A stretch of DNA of 64,000 nucleotides. It comes from Billgrantia sulfidoxydans (GTDB taxonomy: Bacteria; Pseudomonadota; Gammaproteobacteria; Pseudomonadales; Halomonadaceae). A program made the translations under genes and the position numbers. Shown here piece by piece: positions 44,050-53,490 of the stretch. The first letter of the stretch is position 1; each line of letters starts with the position of its first letter. Where the stretch lies: contig NZ_CP053381.1 of assembly GCF_017868775.1 (NCBI RefSeq), positions 2,480,001 to 2,544,000 of the forward strand, written 5' to 3'. The notes below the pieces were generated by a model. The model had not been told where the DNA came from and searched no databases. It saw nothing but the letters and a program-made list of their open reading frames with translations.

Positions 44050-46187
44050 GGGCAATCCTCCCGGCTGCAGGTGGTCTCGCTCAGCTTGCCGCACAGCGGC
44101 ATCAGCGTGGCTTCGCTGAGCTGGTAGTCCTTGAGCTTGGGCAGCACGGTGGGCGGTATCGCCTCATGCACCTCCGGCACTGCCCGGCCCGGCAGCAGCG
44201 GCGCTTCCACCGCCTGGCCCGAACCGGAGCCGGGGCTGCCGCCGGCGTTGACTTTCACCGTGGGCCCGACCAGGGTCACGCCGCCGCCGTCGAGCTTGAG
44301 GAAGCTGCCGCCGGCGTTGAGCGTCATTTCGCTGCCGGCTTCCAGTACCACCTTGTGGCCCGCCTTGACGTGCAATTCGCGGCCGCATTCGCTGAGCCAG
44401 GCCTGGCCGGCCTTGATGTGCAGCGTGCCCTGCACCGTGAGGTGCTGATTGCCGTCGGTCTGCTCATGGCAGTTGCCGCGTACGGTGTGGTGCTCGTCAG
44501 CGTCGATCTCGCCGATACGGTCGTGATGCACGGTGAGGAAGCTGTCGTGGCCGATCTCCTCGGTGCGGTCGTTGTTGGTCAGCAGCTCCAGATCCTTCTG
44601 GGCGTGCAGCCAGATCTGCTCTTCGCCGGCCTGGTCTTCGAAGCGAAGTTCGTTGAAGCCTTCGCCCTGGTGACTCTGGGTGCGAAGGACGGTGCGGGTC
44701 TTGTGCGCCGGCAGCGCGTAGGGCGGTGTATTCACCGCGTGGTAGGTGCGCCCGGTGATCAGCGGCTGATCGGGGTCGCCCTCCAGGTAGCTGACGACCA
44801 CCTCGTGGCCGATCCGCGGAATGGCGATGCTGCCATAGCCGCCGCCGGCCCAGCCCTGGGAGACGCGCACCCAAGCGCTGGGCGCTCTTCCAGCGGCTTC
44901 GCCTTCAGCCCCGGCGGTATTGGGTTCGGCGTAGCGGTCCCAGGGGAACTGCACCTTGACCCGGCCATGCTCGTCGCAGTGGATCTTCTCGCCCTCGGGG
45001 CCGACGACGAAGGCGATCTGCGGCCCGTCGACGCGGGGCTTGGGATTGGGCTTGGGGCGCCAGGCGCGGTCGGCGGGGGTGAGGATCAGTTCGTTGTCGA
45101 ACTTGGTCATGTGCCCTAGCCCTGCCGCATCACCCTGGGTGATGCCGTCCTCCTCCAAGGCCTGGGGCTGGCTGCCATGGTGGGTGACCTTCACCACCTG
45201 CCAGTCGACGTTGAGCTCGTCGAGGTCGTGGTCGGTGAGGGTGAAGCGGGTGCCCGGAGCGAGCTCGGGCAGGTCGCTTTCGGCGGCGCAGGTCAGGGCG
45301 TCGCTTCTCAGGTGTTCGAGGCGAATACGGGTGAAGGCCTGGCCGGAGGCGTCGGCCTTGTAGCGGCCGGGGTAGTCGTAGTGTTCGTAGTCGTCTCGCT
45401 GACCATGGGCCTCGAGCTCATCGCCCACATGCTCGTGCAGCTGCGCATAGGCGGGGTTCTTGAATGAGTAGTCCTTGAGCGTGACTGAGGCCGGGGCGAC
45501 CCGGGCGAGCTGCTGGAGCTTGCGCACGTGGCGCTTGGGCGGGGTGCCGCCGGCCCGGCCGTGGTAGGTACGCTCGCCCAGGTGGGCCAGCGCCTGGGGC
45601 GCGTCGGCGAACACCAGGCGGTGGGCGGCGCTGGGTGTCTCGCCGCCCGACTCGAAGCCTATCTCGAAGAACTCGTGAAAGTAGAACAGCCCCTCCTCGG
45701 CGGCCAGGCGCTCGACGAAGGCGAGATCCGTTTCCCGGTACTGGGTGAGGTACTCCCTCTCCTGCGGTTCCCGGGTGGCGGCGAAGGCGATATCGGTGAG
45801 GCTGCGCTCGTCGCACAGGGTATTGATGACCGTGAGCGGCGAGACCTGCTGGAAGATGCGCGAGTTGTGGCGCAGGCCGAGGCGCCACAGCGCCGGGCGG
45901 GCGACCAGCGAGTAGATCGTGCGGCGGTGGCCGCGGTCGCCGCGCCCGAACTCGCTGACGATGGCGTTGACCCGGCGCAGCACCTCGCCGTCCTGCCAGA
46001 TCGTCAGGGTTACCGGACGGTCGAGAATGTCACTCGCGGTGAGGCTGCCGTCGCGGCTGGCGAAGCGCAGCGTGAGGGTGAAGGGCTCTGAGAGCGCCTC
46101 CTCCAGGGTGAAGTCGATGACCGCCAGGTCGGCCGAGTCAGCCCCGGCAAGCTGCAGGGTGAATTGCAATCCAGTTGCGTCGGCCAT
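44034..46187 (-). CDS. vgrG: Type VI secretion tip protein VgrG
   Basis: Trimeric spike of the T6SS, 717 residues. Order: gp27-like base domain (LQFTLQLAGADSADLAVIDF, YRETDLAFVERLAAEEGLFY), gp5 OB-fold (VVGPEGEKIHCDEHGRVKVQ, WVRVSQGWAGGGYGSIAIPR, GHEVVVSYLEGDPDQPLITG), then the needle with repeating hydrophobic strands (LHIKAGQAWLSECGRELHVK, VVLEAGSEMTLNAGGSFLKL). After the needle comes a Gly/Pro-rich linker and a short cysteine-rich tail ending LCGKLSETTCSREDCPCLAG. ATG at 46187 has AAGGA 8 nt upstream and is preferred to 46271. No tss structural genes are in the window, so this is an orphan vgrG island. It overlaps the DUF4123 gene by 16 nt. Confidence 0.95.
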   Translation of the reverse strand: MADATGLQFTLQLAGADSADLAVIDFTLEEALSEPFTLTLRFASRDGSLTASDILDRPVTLTIWQDGEVLRRVNAIVSEFGRGDRGHRRTIYSLVARPALWRLGLRHNSRIFQQVSPLTVINTLCDERSLTDIAFAATREPQEREYLTQYRETDLAFVERLAAEEGLFYFHEFFEIGFESGGETPSAAHRLVFADAPQALAHLGERTYHGRAGGTPPKRHVRKLQQLARVAPASVTLKDYSFKNPAYAQLHEHVGDELEAHGQRDDYEHYDYPGRYKADASGQAFTRIRLEHLRSDALTCAAESDLPELAPGTRFTLTDHDLDELNVDWQVVKVTHHGSQPQALEEDGITQGDAAGLGHMTKFDNELILTPADRAWRPKPNPKPRVDGPQIAFVVGPEGEKIHCDEHGRVKVQFPWDRYAEPNTAGAEGEAAGRAPSAWVRVSQGWAGGGYGSIAIPRIGHEVVVSYLEGDPDQPLITGRTYHAVNTPPYALPAHKTRTVLRTQSHQGEGFNELRFEDQAGEEQIWLHAQKDLELLTNNDRTEEIGHDSFLTVHHDRIGEIDADEHHTVRGNCHEQTDGNQHLTVQGTLHIKAGQAWLSECGRELHVKAGHKVVLEAGSEMTLNAGGSFLKLDGGGVTLVGPTVKVNAGGSPGSGSGQAVEAPLLPGRAVPEVHEAIPPTVLPKLKDYQLSEATLMPLCGKLSETTCSREDCPCLAG

Positions 46188-46428
46188 GTGAGGTTCCTTC
46201 TGGTCACCCGGGTGAAAGGCAAGTGAGAAATACGCAAGGTTACGCAAGCGAAGCGAGGGAGCAAGGCGCAACGTGTACGAAGCGTTTTTAGCTGACGCAA
46301 GATGTCGGCAATGTCTTACAAAACCTGGTCATATCGACTTACTCTTTCCCTATCTATCGTGCTGAGGTTGGCACTCCTCTATACTCGGCCCATGGCTTAC
46401 ATTCCTTAACAAGCTTTCGGCGCGCCTG

Positions 46429-47136
46429 ATGACGCATCGCCCTGCCCCACATGGTTTCAAGCCTGGCCGACGCCGATTCCTCTTCGGCCTGGGCGGGTTG
46501 CTGCTGGCCACGGGGCTGGGGCTATCCCCCACGGCGCTCGAGGCGCGAATCAACCGTGGGCGGCTGCGCGAGAGCATGCAGCGCCTGTATGGCAGTTCGG
46601 GCCTCGCCATTCTCGAGGAGTGGTTTGCGCTGCTCGACCGGCTGCAAGGCAGCGACCTCGACACCCAACTGCGCGAAGTCAACGACTTCTTCAACCGCCG
46701 CGTGCGCTGGCTCGAGGACACCCAGATCTGGGGAGCCGAGGACTACTGGGCCACGCCGCTGGAAACCATGGGCAAGCGCCAGGGCGACTGCGAGGACTAT
46801 TCGATCGCCAAGTACGTGACGCTCAAGGAGCTCGGCATCCCCGGCGCGAAGCTGCGCATGATCTACGTCCGCGCCCGTATCGGCCGCAGCCAGATCAGTC
46901 AGGCCCATATGGTGTTGGGCTACTACGAGACGCCATCGGCGGTGCCATTGGTACTCGACAACCTGGTCCCTTCCATTACGCCTGCCACTCAGCGTACCGA
47001 TCTCGACCCCGTCTTCAGCTTCAACAGCGAAGGCCTGTGGGCCGGCAGTTCCAGCCAGTCGCGCGCGGATCCGGTGGCACGCCTGTCGCGCTGGCGCAGT
47101 GTGATCGAGCGCATGCAGCAGCAGGGATTCATCTGA
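46429..47136 (+). CDS. lapG: LapG periplasmic cysteine protease
   Basis: Calcium-dependent transglutaminase-like protease that clips the retention module of Lap-type adhesins when LapD releases it. The 235-residue protein has a basic, Tat-like N terminus (GRRRFLFGLGGLLLATGL), then the catalytic domain: Cys in KRQGDCEDYSIAKYV near residue 120, His in QAHMVLGYYET, Asp in PLVLDNLVPSI. Candidate substrates are the adhesins at 49609-53262 and 53491-60189, both with a TAAG site. ATG 46429 has a weak ribosome site; homology supports it. lapD follows 76 nt later. Confidence 0.95.
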   Translation: MTHRPAPHGFKPGRRRFLFGLGGLLLATGLGLSPTALEARINRGRLRESMQRLYGSSGLAILEEWFALLDRLQGSDLDTQLREVNDFFNRRVRWLEDTQIWGAEDYWATPLETMGKRQGDCEDYSIAKYVTLKELGIPGAKLRMIYVRARIGRSQISQAHMVLGYYETPSAVPLVLDNLVPSITPATQRTDLDPVFSFNSEGLWAGSSSQSRADPVARLSRWRSVIERMQQQGFI

Positions 47137-47212
47137 TGACAAAGCCACACAACAAGAAACGATCGACGCAACGGAACGAATCAGGGCGTTCATTCCCAGG
47201 GGGAACGAAGAC

Positions 47213-49135
47213 ATGTCATTGATCAAGCAGCTCTGGCTGACCATAACGACACTGCTGCTGCTGGCCTTCGTGGGCAGCCTGCTCATCGGCGTGACGAGCA
47301 GCCGTCATTACATCGAGCAGGAGATCGAGATCAAGAACAACGACAACGCCAATGCCCTGGCCTTGTCGATGAGCCAGATGGAGAAAGACCCCGTCATCTT
47401 GGAGCTGCTGCTGGCCGCCCAGTTCGACACCGGGCACTACCGGCGCATCGAGCTGCGCGACGCCGAGGGAGAGATCATCGAGCAGCGCACCGCCGGCGAA
47501 TATGTCGACGACGTGCCGGCCTGGTTCGTCAAGCTGGTACGCTTCGACGTGCCAGCGGGCCGGTCCGTCGTACAGGATGGCTGGCAGCAGTACGGCACCC
47601 TGGAGCTGGAGAGCCAGCACAGCTTCGCCTATCGCTCGCTATGGCGCAGCACCCTGGAGCTGGCCGGCTGGTTCGCCGTTGCCGGTGCCATCAGTCTGCT
47701 GCTGGCAAGCTGGATCGTGAACACCATTCGTCGGCCGCTGCGCAACGTGGTCAACCAGGCCCAGGCCATTGGTCAGCGCCGCTTCACGATGGCAAGTGAG
47801 CCACGTACGCGAGAGCTGCGCGAGGTGGTGCAGGCCATGAACCAGCTCTCTTACGCCGTACGCCAGATGCTCGGCGAAGAGAGCGACAAGCTCGACCAGC
47901 TCCGGCGCCGCATGCAGCATGACCCGGTCACCGATACGCTCACCCGCGCGCCCTTCCTGGCCCAACTGCAGGCACATCTCAAGAGCGAGAAGGACGATGC
48001 CAGCGGCACCCTGGCGATGGTGCGCGTCGCCCGCCTGGCCGAACTCAACCAGCAGCTCGGCCATGCAGCCACCGATGCCCTGCTCGCCCAACTGGCACGT
48101 CGTCTCGAGCAAGTCGCCAAGACCCATGGCCTCGGCACGGTCGGCCGGCTGAACGGCAGCGACTTCGGCGTGATCCTGCCACGTCACCACGATCTCGAAG
48201 CGATCGGAATGGCGCTGCAGCAGCAACTGGAAGCGCTGAGTGGCGAACAGGCCAGCGCTTCCCTGCCCTCTGCCCTGCGTCAATACAGCCAGGGCGAAAG
48301 CCAGGCCGAGCTCTTGGCCAGCCTCGACGGTGCGCTGGCTGCCGCCGAAGGTCGCGGCGAGAACCATCAGGAGATCGTCGACCAGCCCGCCAGCAGAGTG
48401 CTCTTCACGCGTCATGACGACTGGCGTCAGGCCCTTGGCGACGCCCTCCAGCAGGGAGCCTTCCTGGCCCACTATCCTGTGCTCGATGCGCGGGGCCAGT
48501 TGGTTCACTACGAAGTCCCGTCACGGCTGCACCTGAAGGGGGAGTGGCGCCCCGCAGGAGTCTTCTTGCCTTGGGTATCGCGCCTGGCGATGGCACCGAC
48601 CCTCGACCTGGCCGTCGTCTCGGCGGCGCTGACGGATGTCGAATCCAGCGGCAAGGCGGTGGCGATCAACCTGTCGGCCGAGTCGCTCAACGATGGCCAC
48701 TTCGTTGGCGAGCTGCTCTCTCGCATCGGTGCCCACCGGAGCATTGCCGACAAGCTGTGGTTCGAGCTGCCGCAATCCGTTGCCATACAGCAGCCACAGG
48801 CGCTGAAGACCCTCTGCCATGCCCTGCTTGGATTGGGCTGCCGAGTCGGCCTGGAACATGTCGGCACCCAGTTCGGCAAGATCGAAGGGCTACAGGATCT
48901 GGGCCTGAGCTTCATGAAGATCGACGGCGCCTTGAGCCAGGAGATCGAGAGCCGTAGCGATCAGCAGAGCCTGCTGAGAGGTATGGCCACGCTGGCTCAC
49001 TCGCTTGGCATCATGGCCATTGCGGAAGGCGTGGAGAGCCAGGAAGCCGAGAGCATGCTGTTCGAGCTGGGGCTGGATGGCGTGACGGGACCAGGCGTGC
49101 GCCATCACGAGGGTGGCGGCGGGAGCGGTGCATGA
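47213..49135 (+). CDS. lapD: LapD inner-membrane c-di-GMP receptor
   Basis: Controls LapG: with c-di-GMP bound by its EAL domain, the periplasmic domain sequesters LapG. The 640 residues have a first membrane helix (LIKQLWLTITTLLLLAFVGS), a periplasmic PAS-like domain to about residue 150 (YRRIELRDAEGEIIEQRTAG, and WFVKLVRFDVPAGRS of the LapG-binding output), a second helix (GWFAVAGAISLLLASWIV), HAMP, a degenerate GGDEF (RLNGSDFGV in place of RLGGDEF) and a degenerate EAL (YEVPSRL in place of E-A-L-x-R). It is therefore a receptor, not an enzyme. The C terminus keeps LGLDGVTGPGV. Gene order lapG-lapD is as in Pseudomonas. Confidence 0.95.
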   Translation: MSLIKQLWLTITTLLLLAFVGSLLIGVTSSRHYIEQEIEIKNNDNANALALSMSQMEKDPVILELLLAAQFDTGHYRRIELRDAEGEIIEQRTAGEYVDDVPAWFVKLVRFDVPAGRSVVQDGWQQYGTLELESQHSFAYRSLWRSTLELAGWFAVAGAISLLLASWIVNTIRRPLRNVVNQAQAIGQRRFTMASEPRTRELREVVQAMNQLSYAVRQMLGEESDKLDQLRRRMQHDPVTDTLTRAPFLAQLQAHLKSEKDDASGTLAMVRVARLAELNQQLGHAATDALLAQLARRLEQVAKTHGLGTVGRLNGSDFGVILPRHHDLEAIGMALQQQLEALSGEQASASLPSALRQYSQGESQAELLASLDGALAAAEGRGENHQEIVDQPASRVLFTRHDDWRQALGDALQQGAFLAHYPVLDARGQLVHYEVPSRLHLKGEWRPAGVFLPWVSRLAMAPTLDLAVVSAALTDVESSGKAVAINLSAESLNDGHFVGELLSRIGAHRSIADKLWFELPQSVAIQQPQALKTLCHALLGLGCRVGLEHVGTQFGKIEGLQDLGLSFMKIDGALSQEIESRSDQQSLLRGMATLAHSLGIMAIAEGVESQEAESMLFELGLDGVTGPGVRHHEGGGGSGA

Positions 49136-49189
49136 CAGCCGCTCGAAGCGACGAGGTCGGCAAAAGCCGGCCTCGTGGCCTTCTGGAGG

Positions 49190-49519
49190 TTAGATGATGT
49201 CGTCGTCGATGTCCGACATCAGCCCCACACTGTTCCGACGCTGGCGCAGCGATTGGCGCTCCAACAGCTTCTGCTGAGCCGGCTCTGGCAGATCGGTGAA
49301 ACTGATCACCCCTTTGTCCATCAAGACGTTGATCACATCTTCGAGAACCCGCACGAAGGCCAGATCGGACTTCGATAGCGCCAGGTTATCGGCATCGCCA
49401 TCCTCGGCGACGAAACTCTGCAGCTCGGGCGAGCAAGGCGGCACGAATTCACGGCACTCTGCCGTCGCCTCACGGCTCACCTGAACGACCTGCCCTGATT
49501 CGTTGCGCTTGATGTACAT
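49190..49519 (-). CDS. Conserved hypothetical protein of 109 residues
   Basis: Family without known function, often labelled 'tryptophan synthase subunit beta-like' in pseudomonads although it is not an enzyme homologue. The start MYIKRNESGQVVQVSREAT is followed by a helical part (LALSKSDLAFVRVLEDVINV, LMDKGVISFTDLPEPAQQKL) and a polar tail ending in an acidic DIDDDII. AAGGG lies 8 nt before ATG 49519. It is transcribed toward lapD and shares the strand of the adhesins, but a terminator separates it from them. Confidence 0.75.
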   Translation of the reverse strand: MYIKRNESGQVVQVSREATAECREFVPPCSPELQSFVAEDGDADNLALSKSDLAFVRVLEDVINVLMDKGVISFTDLPEPAQQKLLERQSLRQRRNSVGLMSDIDDDII

Positions 49520-49557
49520 GACTCTGCCCTTGAACGTTCCTTACGTAGAGTAACAAA

Positions 49558-49586
49558 CGCCCTGCCCGGTGTCTCCAGGCAGGGCG
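49558..49586 (-). terminator. Intrinsic terminator after the 1217-residue adhesin gene
   Basis: A 9-bp perfect stem (CGCCCTGCC with its complement) and an 11-nt loop lie 23 nt after the adhesin stop. On the minus strand TTTGTTA follows, giving a short U-rich run. Confidence 0.75.
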
Positions 49587-49608
49587 ATGGCGTCGGCTCG
49601 ACGCCGGC

Positions 49609-52600
49609 TTACGGGTCGATGTGGAGTTGGCCGCTTTCCAACATCTCCTGGAGGAAGTCCGCCGAGCTGGCCCCTTCCATGTTGACGTTCTCCAGCACGA
49701 TCACTTGAGTGGCATTGCTGCCATCGGCGCTGATACCGCCCTCGTGACTGATGTAGAGCACGGTGTCGGTACCTTCCTGCGCGGCAAGGATGAAATTGTC
49801 GATACTGTCGGTGCTTCCACTCTGCAGTAGATCCACCAGGTCCAGCACGTCTTCACCGAGCCCGAAGTCCTTGATCGTATCGGTAGCCGGCACGCCCTCC
49901 TCACCTTGGTCGCCCAGCTGCCATTGGAAGACATCGTCCCCTTCGCCGCCGATCAAGGTGTCATGACCGGCCCCGCCCGCCAGGGTGTCGTCCCCCTCGG
50001 TGCCATGCACCACGTCGTCACCGTCGGTGCCGGTGATCTCATAAGTGCCGTCTTCGGTGGTCTTGACGAAAACCGTGAACGCCGCGGATGCCAGATCCCC
50101 ATCTGCATCCGAGCCGGCCAGCTCGAAGTCGAGCTGGTAATCGTCTGGGTAGATCTGGGTCACGTAGCTGGTTGAGACGCCATCGATCTTGAAGCTGTTG
50201 TTACCCGCCGGGCGCAGTTCCAGGTAATCGATGTTGTGCGATGGATCGATGTCGAAGAGGAACTCCCCATCGGATGTCGCGAGAGTCGCGGTGTAGATCG
50301 TCGAGCTTCCATCCACGTCGTAAACCGTCAACTTGGCCTGGTCATCCGCCTTGGTGCCTCCCGTGCCGGATACGCTGAAGACGAAAGAGGCGATACCGAT
50401 CGCTCCTGCATCCTCCATGGGGCGGACGTCGAACCTCAGCATGTCGTTCTTGTTGCCTTGAACCACATTGGAATGTACGCCCAGATCCGTTGAGGACAGG
50501 CTGACATTCTCTCGGCTGCCGTTACTGAAAGCTTCGACCGCTAGCGCGAACTTGCCATCGAAGAGATCTGCCGAGAACAAGTAGGCGAGCTTGCCCTCCT
50601 CCTGGTAGAAGCCGCTTGGATCGAAGGCACTCAACATGCTCTCTATTTCCGTCTCGACGACAGGCGCAGGAGATACCAGTTCGAAGCTGTAGGTCCCGTT
50701 CGTATGGAGCGTGAGATTGAAGAACGCGAGGGCTCCCGACTGTGCGGTATAGGTGATCGAAGTATCTGAAGAACCGGTAATGATCAGCTCGTAGCCTGCC
50801 GGCATGCCTGTCCAGATCAGCGAACCTTCACCGAAGCTGTCGAGGAAGCCCTGAGCATCCGGCCCCACGTCGAACTCATAAACTCCATCATACGTTCCGG
50901 CCACGTTCCCGATGGCCAGGTTCAGGCTGGTCAGGCTAGGTGTGTCGTCAATGATGTCGACCGTCAGCGTCGCCGATGCCGTGCTTCCGCCCACACCGGT
51001 CACACTGAGCGACACGCTGTCCGTCAGGGTTTCGTCGGTACTACTGGTCGGCACCCCATGCATCTGGGCTTCACCAAGGGCGTAGACATAGCTGACGGTG
51101 CCGGCACTGGCTGTGCCGCTGAAACCGGTCAGGTACAGTGTGCCCATGACGGTGGAAATCGCTAACGATGGCGTGGCCTCGCTGAAGCCCTGCAACTGAG
51201 CCAGGGTAAAGCTCTGACCGCCCACCGTGACGCTGGCGATGCCGTCGGTGGCTGCAACATGGAAGCTACCGCTAGCGCTCTCACGGGTATCGGACTCAGA
51301 GGTCAGGCCGGCTTCGTGAACGGTGCTGTCGGCGCCGCTGGCATTGACGATCACCTGGGCACTGTCGTCCGCGCCCAGGATGGACAGGCTCAGGGTGGCG
51401 CTGGAGGTGTCGCCATCGGCATCGGTAATGGTGTAGCCGAGGCTGAAATTCAGCAGCTCATCGGCGCCCAGCGCCTGCACGGCGGCCAGGTTGTTGTCGA
51501 GTGTGAAGCTCCAGCTGCCGTCGGGGTTCAACACTAGGCTGCCGTACTGGCCGAGCTCGGCCAGTTGTTCAGCGCTGACATCCCAGGTCAATGAGCCGAA
51601 ACCGTCTGCGCCTAGGGTGTCGTTGGCGAGAACGCTGCCGCTGAGTACGTTGCCGGCAGCGTCTTCGGCCACGGTACCGCCGTGGTCGTCGGCAGCCTGG
51701 GGCACGTCGTCGACGATGTCGATGACCAGACTGTCACTGGCGGTGCTGCCATCGCTGTCGGTGACGACCAGGCTGAAGCTGTCGCTGGTCGCGTCGCCGT
51801 CGGTGGCGCCGTCCAGGGTGTAGGTCCAGCTGTAGCTGCCGTCGGTGAGCGTGACGACCAGGGTGCCGTGCGTACCCGCGACCGTGCCGCCATTGGTGAC
51901 GTTGACGCCTTTGATGAAGAGCGATTGTAGCCCGTCGTTGCCGGTGTCGATGGCAAGGGTGCCGCTGGTGGCGTGCGAGCCGTCGCCCGCGCTGCCGCTC
52001 GGCAGGCCGGCTTCGGCGACGCTGCTACTGTCGGCATTGACGGCAATCACCGGTATGGAGTCGGGCGCGACCGTGACGGTCAGGGTGGCGCTGGACGTGT
52101 CGCCATCGGCATCAGTAATCGCGTAGTCGATCACCGCCTCGCCCTCGAAGCCCGGCGCCGGAGTGAAGGTGACCTCCCCGTTGGCCTGGAAGCTCAGCGT
52201 GCCCTGGCTGGGATTGCGCAGGCTCGCCGAGGTCAGCCTCATGCCATCGGCGCCCGCACTGTCGTTACCCACCACATTGACGATGACGGCGGTGTCTTCA
52301 TCGGTGCTAGCACTATCGTCAGCCGCCTGCGGAGCGTCGTCGACGAAGGTAAGCTGGAGCGTACCCGTGGCGCTGCCGCTACTGCTCGACACGGTGTAGA
52401 CCAGGCTGGCAAGTGCATCGTCCATGCCCATACCGTGCAACAAGTTGTTCACTTGGATGATAGTGAACGCGCCCGTTGCAGGGTCGAGCTCGACGGTAAA
52501 CACCGTGACCCCACGCGCCTCTGAAATCGCCTGGAGTGTGTTGGTAGCGGCATTCCAATTGAACAGCAGTGTCTCGCCGCCCAGTTGGAGTTGCGCACCG

Positions 52601-53262
52601 TTCATGCCGGCAAAGGTCACGCTGCCATCACTGCCAGAGCCAAAGGAAGCCGGCAGAACACCGCTGGCAACCGAACTGCTACCGCCCAGCGTTTCGACAT
52701 CATGCAGCGTCGCTTCGATACTCCCCGCCGTTGGCGGGGTACCGGCAGGCGCTTGAGGTTCCTCCACTTCCTCGGCTTCCTCCGCCACGAAAGCGCCTCC
52801 CTGCTCTTCCGACGGCCTGCCCAGTGCATTCAAGCCGAAGTTGTATGCCAGGGGATCGACATTCTCGACGATACGGGCCAAGCGTACGAAACTATGGCCT
52901 CCATCGGCCCCACCACCAGGGCCGGCTCCTGCGGCGGTGGCATCGAGCACGTCAAGCAGATCCGCCGAGTCGTCATCCAGCGCCGAGAGCAGCGCTTCGA
53001 GGTCCTCGTCGAGGGCAGCGAACTCGCTCGCATCGGCAGGCTGGTCGGCACCAAGCTCTTGTGTCAAGACTACCTGCTCGCCACCTTCAATCAGGGTGGG
53101 GGCGAAGCTATCGCCAAAGTCGAGCTGCACACCCCCTCCATTGGATGTGATGACAGTTTCGCCTTCCTGCAGCGCGTCTCCGACATGTAGCTCGCGCAGA
53201 TTGCCCGAGGCATCACGTGCCCAGGCCTGACCGGAGAGAGAGATAACGGTTGCAATAGACAT
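49609..53262 (-). CDS. LapA-type retained adhesin (1217 residues), type I secreted
   Basis: Cell-surface adhesin exported by the Lap type I system. Residues 1 to about 150 are the retention module; it opens MSIATVISLSGQAWARDASG and carries the LapG site TAAG at residues 109-112, in VLDATAAGAGPGGGADGG. Next come cadherin/Ig-like and T1SS-143-type repeats (GTLAIDTGNDGLQSLFIKGV, DDVPQAADDHGGTVAEDAAG), a domain from about residue 800 that holds SVSGTGGTKADDQAKLTVYD, and near the C terminus RTX calcium repeats (GTDGDDVVHGTEGDDTLAGG, HDTLIGGEGDDVFQWQLGDQ), then the VC_A0849-like secretion end (DTIKDFGLGEDVLDLVDLLQ). The retention module is about three-quarters identical to that of the next gene. 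The middle is not the near-perfect repeat seen there. Confidence 0.9.
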   Translation of the reverse strand: MSIATVISLSGQAWARDASGNLRELHVGDALQEGETVITSNGGGVQLDFGDSFAPTLIEGGEQVVLTQELGADQPADASEFAALDEDLEALLSALDDDSADLLDVLDATAAGAGPGGGADGGHSFVRLARIVENVDPLAYNFGLNALGRPSEEQGGAFVAEEAEEVEEPQAPAGTPPTAGSIEATLHDVETLGGSSSVASGVLPASFGSGSDGSVTFAGMNGAQLQLGGETLLFNWNAATNTLQAISEARGVTVFTVELDPATGAFTIIQVNNLLHGMGMDDALASLVYTVSSSSGSATGTLQLTFVDDAPQAADDSASTDEDTAVIVNVVGNDSAGADGMRLTSASLRNPSQGTLSFQANGEVTFTPAPGFEGEAVIDYAITDADGDTSSATLTVTVAPDSIPVIAVNADSSSVAEAGLPSGSAGDGSHATSGTLAIDTGNDGLQSLFIKGVNVTNGGTVAGTHGTLVVTLTDGSYSWTYTLDGATDGDATSDSFSLVVTDSDGSTASDSLVIDIVDDVPQAADDHGGTVAEDAAGNVLSGSVLANDTLGADGFGSLTWDVSAEQLAELGQYGSLVLNPDGSWSFTLDNNLAAVQALGADELLNFSLGYTITDADGDTSSATLSLSILGADDSAQVIVNASGADSTVHEAGLTSESDTRESASGSFHVAATDGIASVTVGGQSFTLAQLQGFSEATPSLAISTVMGTLYLTGFSGTASAGTVSYVYALGEAQMHGVPTSSTDETLTDSVSLSVTGVGGSTASATLTVDIIDDTPSLTSLNLAIGNVAGTYDGVYEFDVGPDAQGFLDSFGEGSLIWTGMPAGYELIITGSSDTSITYTAQSGALAFFNLTLHTNGTYSFELVSPAPVVETEIESMLSAFDPSGFYQEEGKLAYLFSADLFDGKFALAVEAFSNGSRENVSLSSTDLGVHSNVVQGNKNDMLRFDVRPMEDAGAIGIASFVFSVSGTGGTKADDQAKLTVYDVDGSSTIYTATLATSDGEFLFDIDPSHNIDYLELRPAGNNSFKIDGVSTSYVTQIYPDDYQLDFELAGSDADGDLASAAFTVFVKTTEDGTYEITGTDGDDVVHGTEGDDTLAGGAGHDTLIGGEGDDVFQWQLGDQGEEGVPATDTIKDFGLGEDVLDLVDLLQSGSTDSIDNFILAAQEGTDTVLYISHEGGISADGSNATQVIVLENVNMEGASSADFLQEMLESGQLHIDP

Positions 53263-53451
53263 GAGGGATCACCCCGCAAAATGAAAAAACTGTTTACGAG
53301 GCTCGCCACGGCCAAACGGTCCATGCCTGGAGGGCGTGCTTAAGATGAAGTATGGGCCAAGGCTTACAGCGCGATATTGGACCGTAGTACAGTGTGAGAG
53401 AAAAAGTTGAGGCCGATCAAGAGTTAGTGTGAGTGGTTATCAATAAAAAAT

Positions 53452-53469
53452 GCCCGGCCTAGGCCGGGC
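53452..53469 (-). terminator. Intrinsic terminator after the 2232-residue adhesin gene
   Basis: A perfect 18-bp palindrome (GCCCGGCCT with its complement, no spacer) lies 21 nt after the adhesin stop, and on the minus strand it is followed by a TTTTTT run. It separates the two adhesin genes, so the 1217-residue one has its own promoter, presumably within 53263-53450. Confidence 0.88.
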
Positions 53470-53490
53470 GTCTATAGTCCTTGCGGTAAA

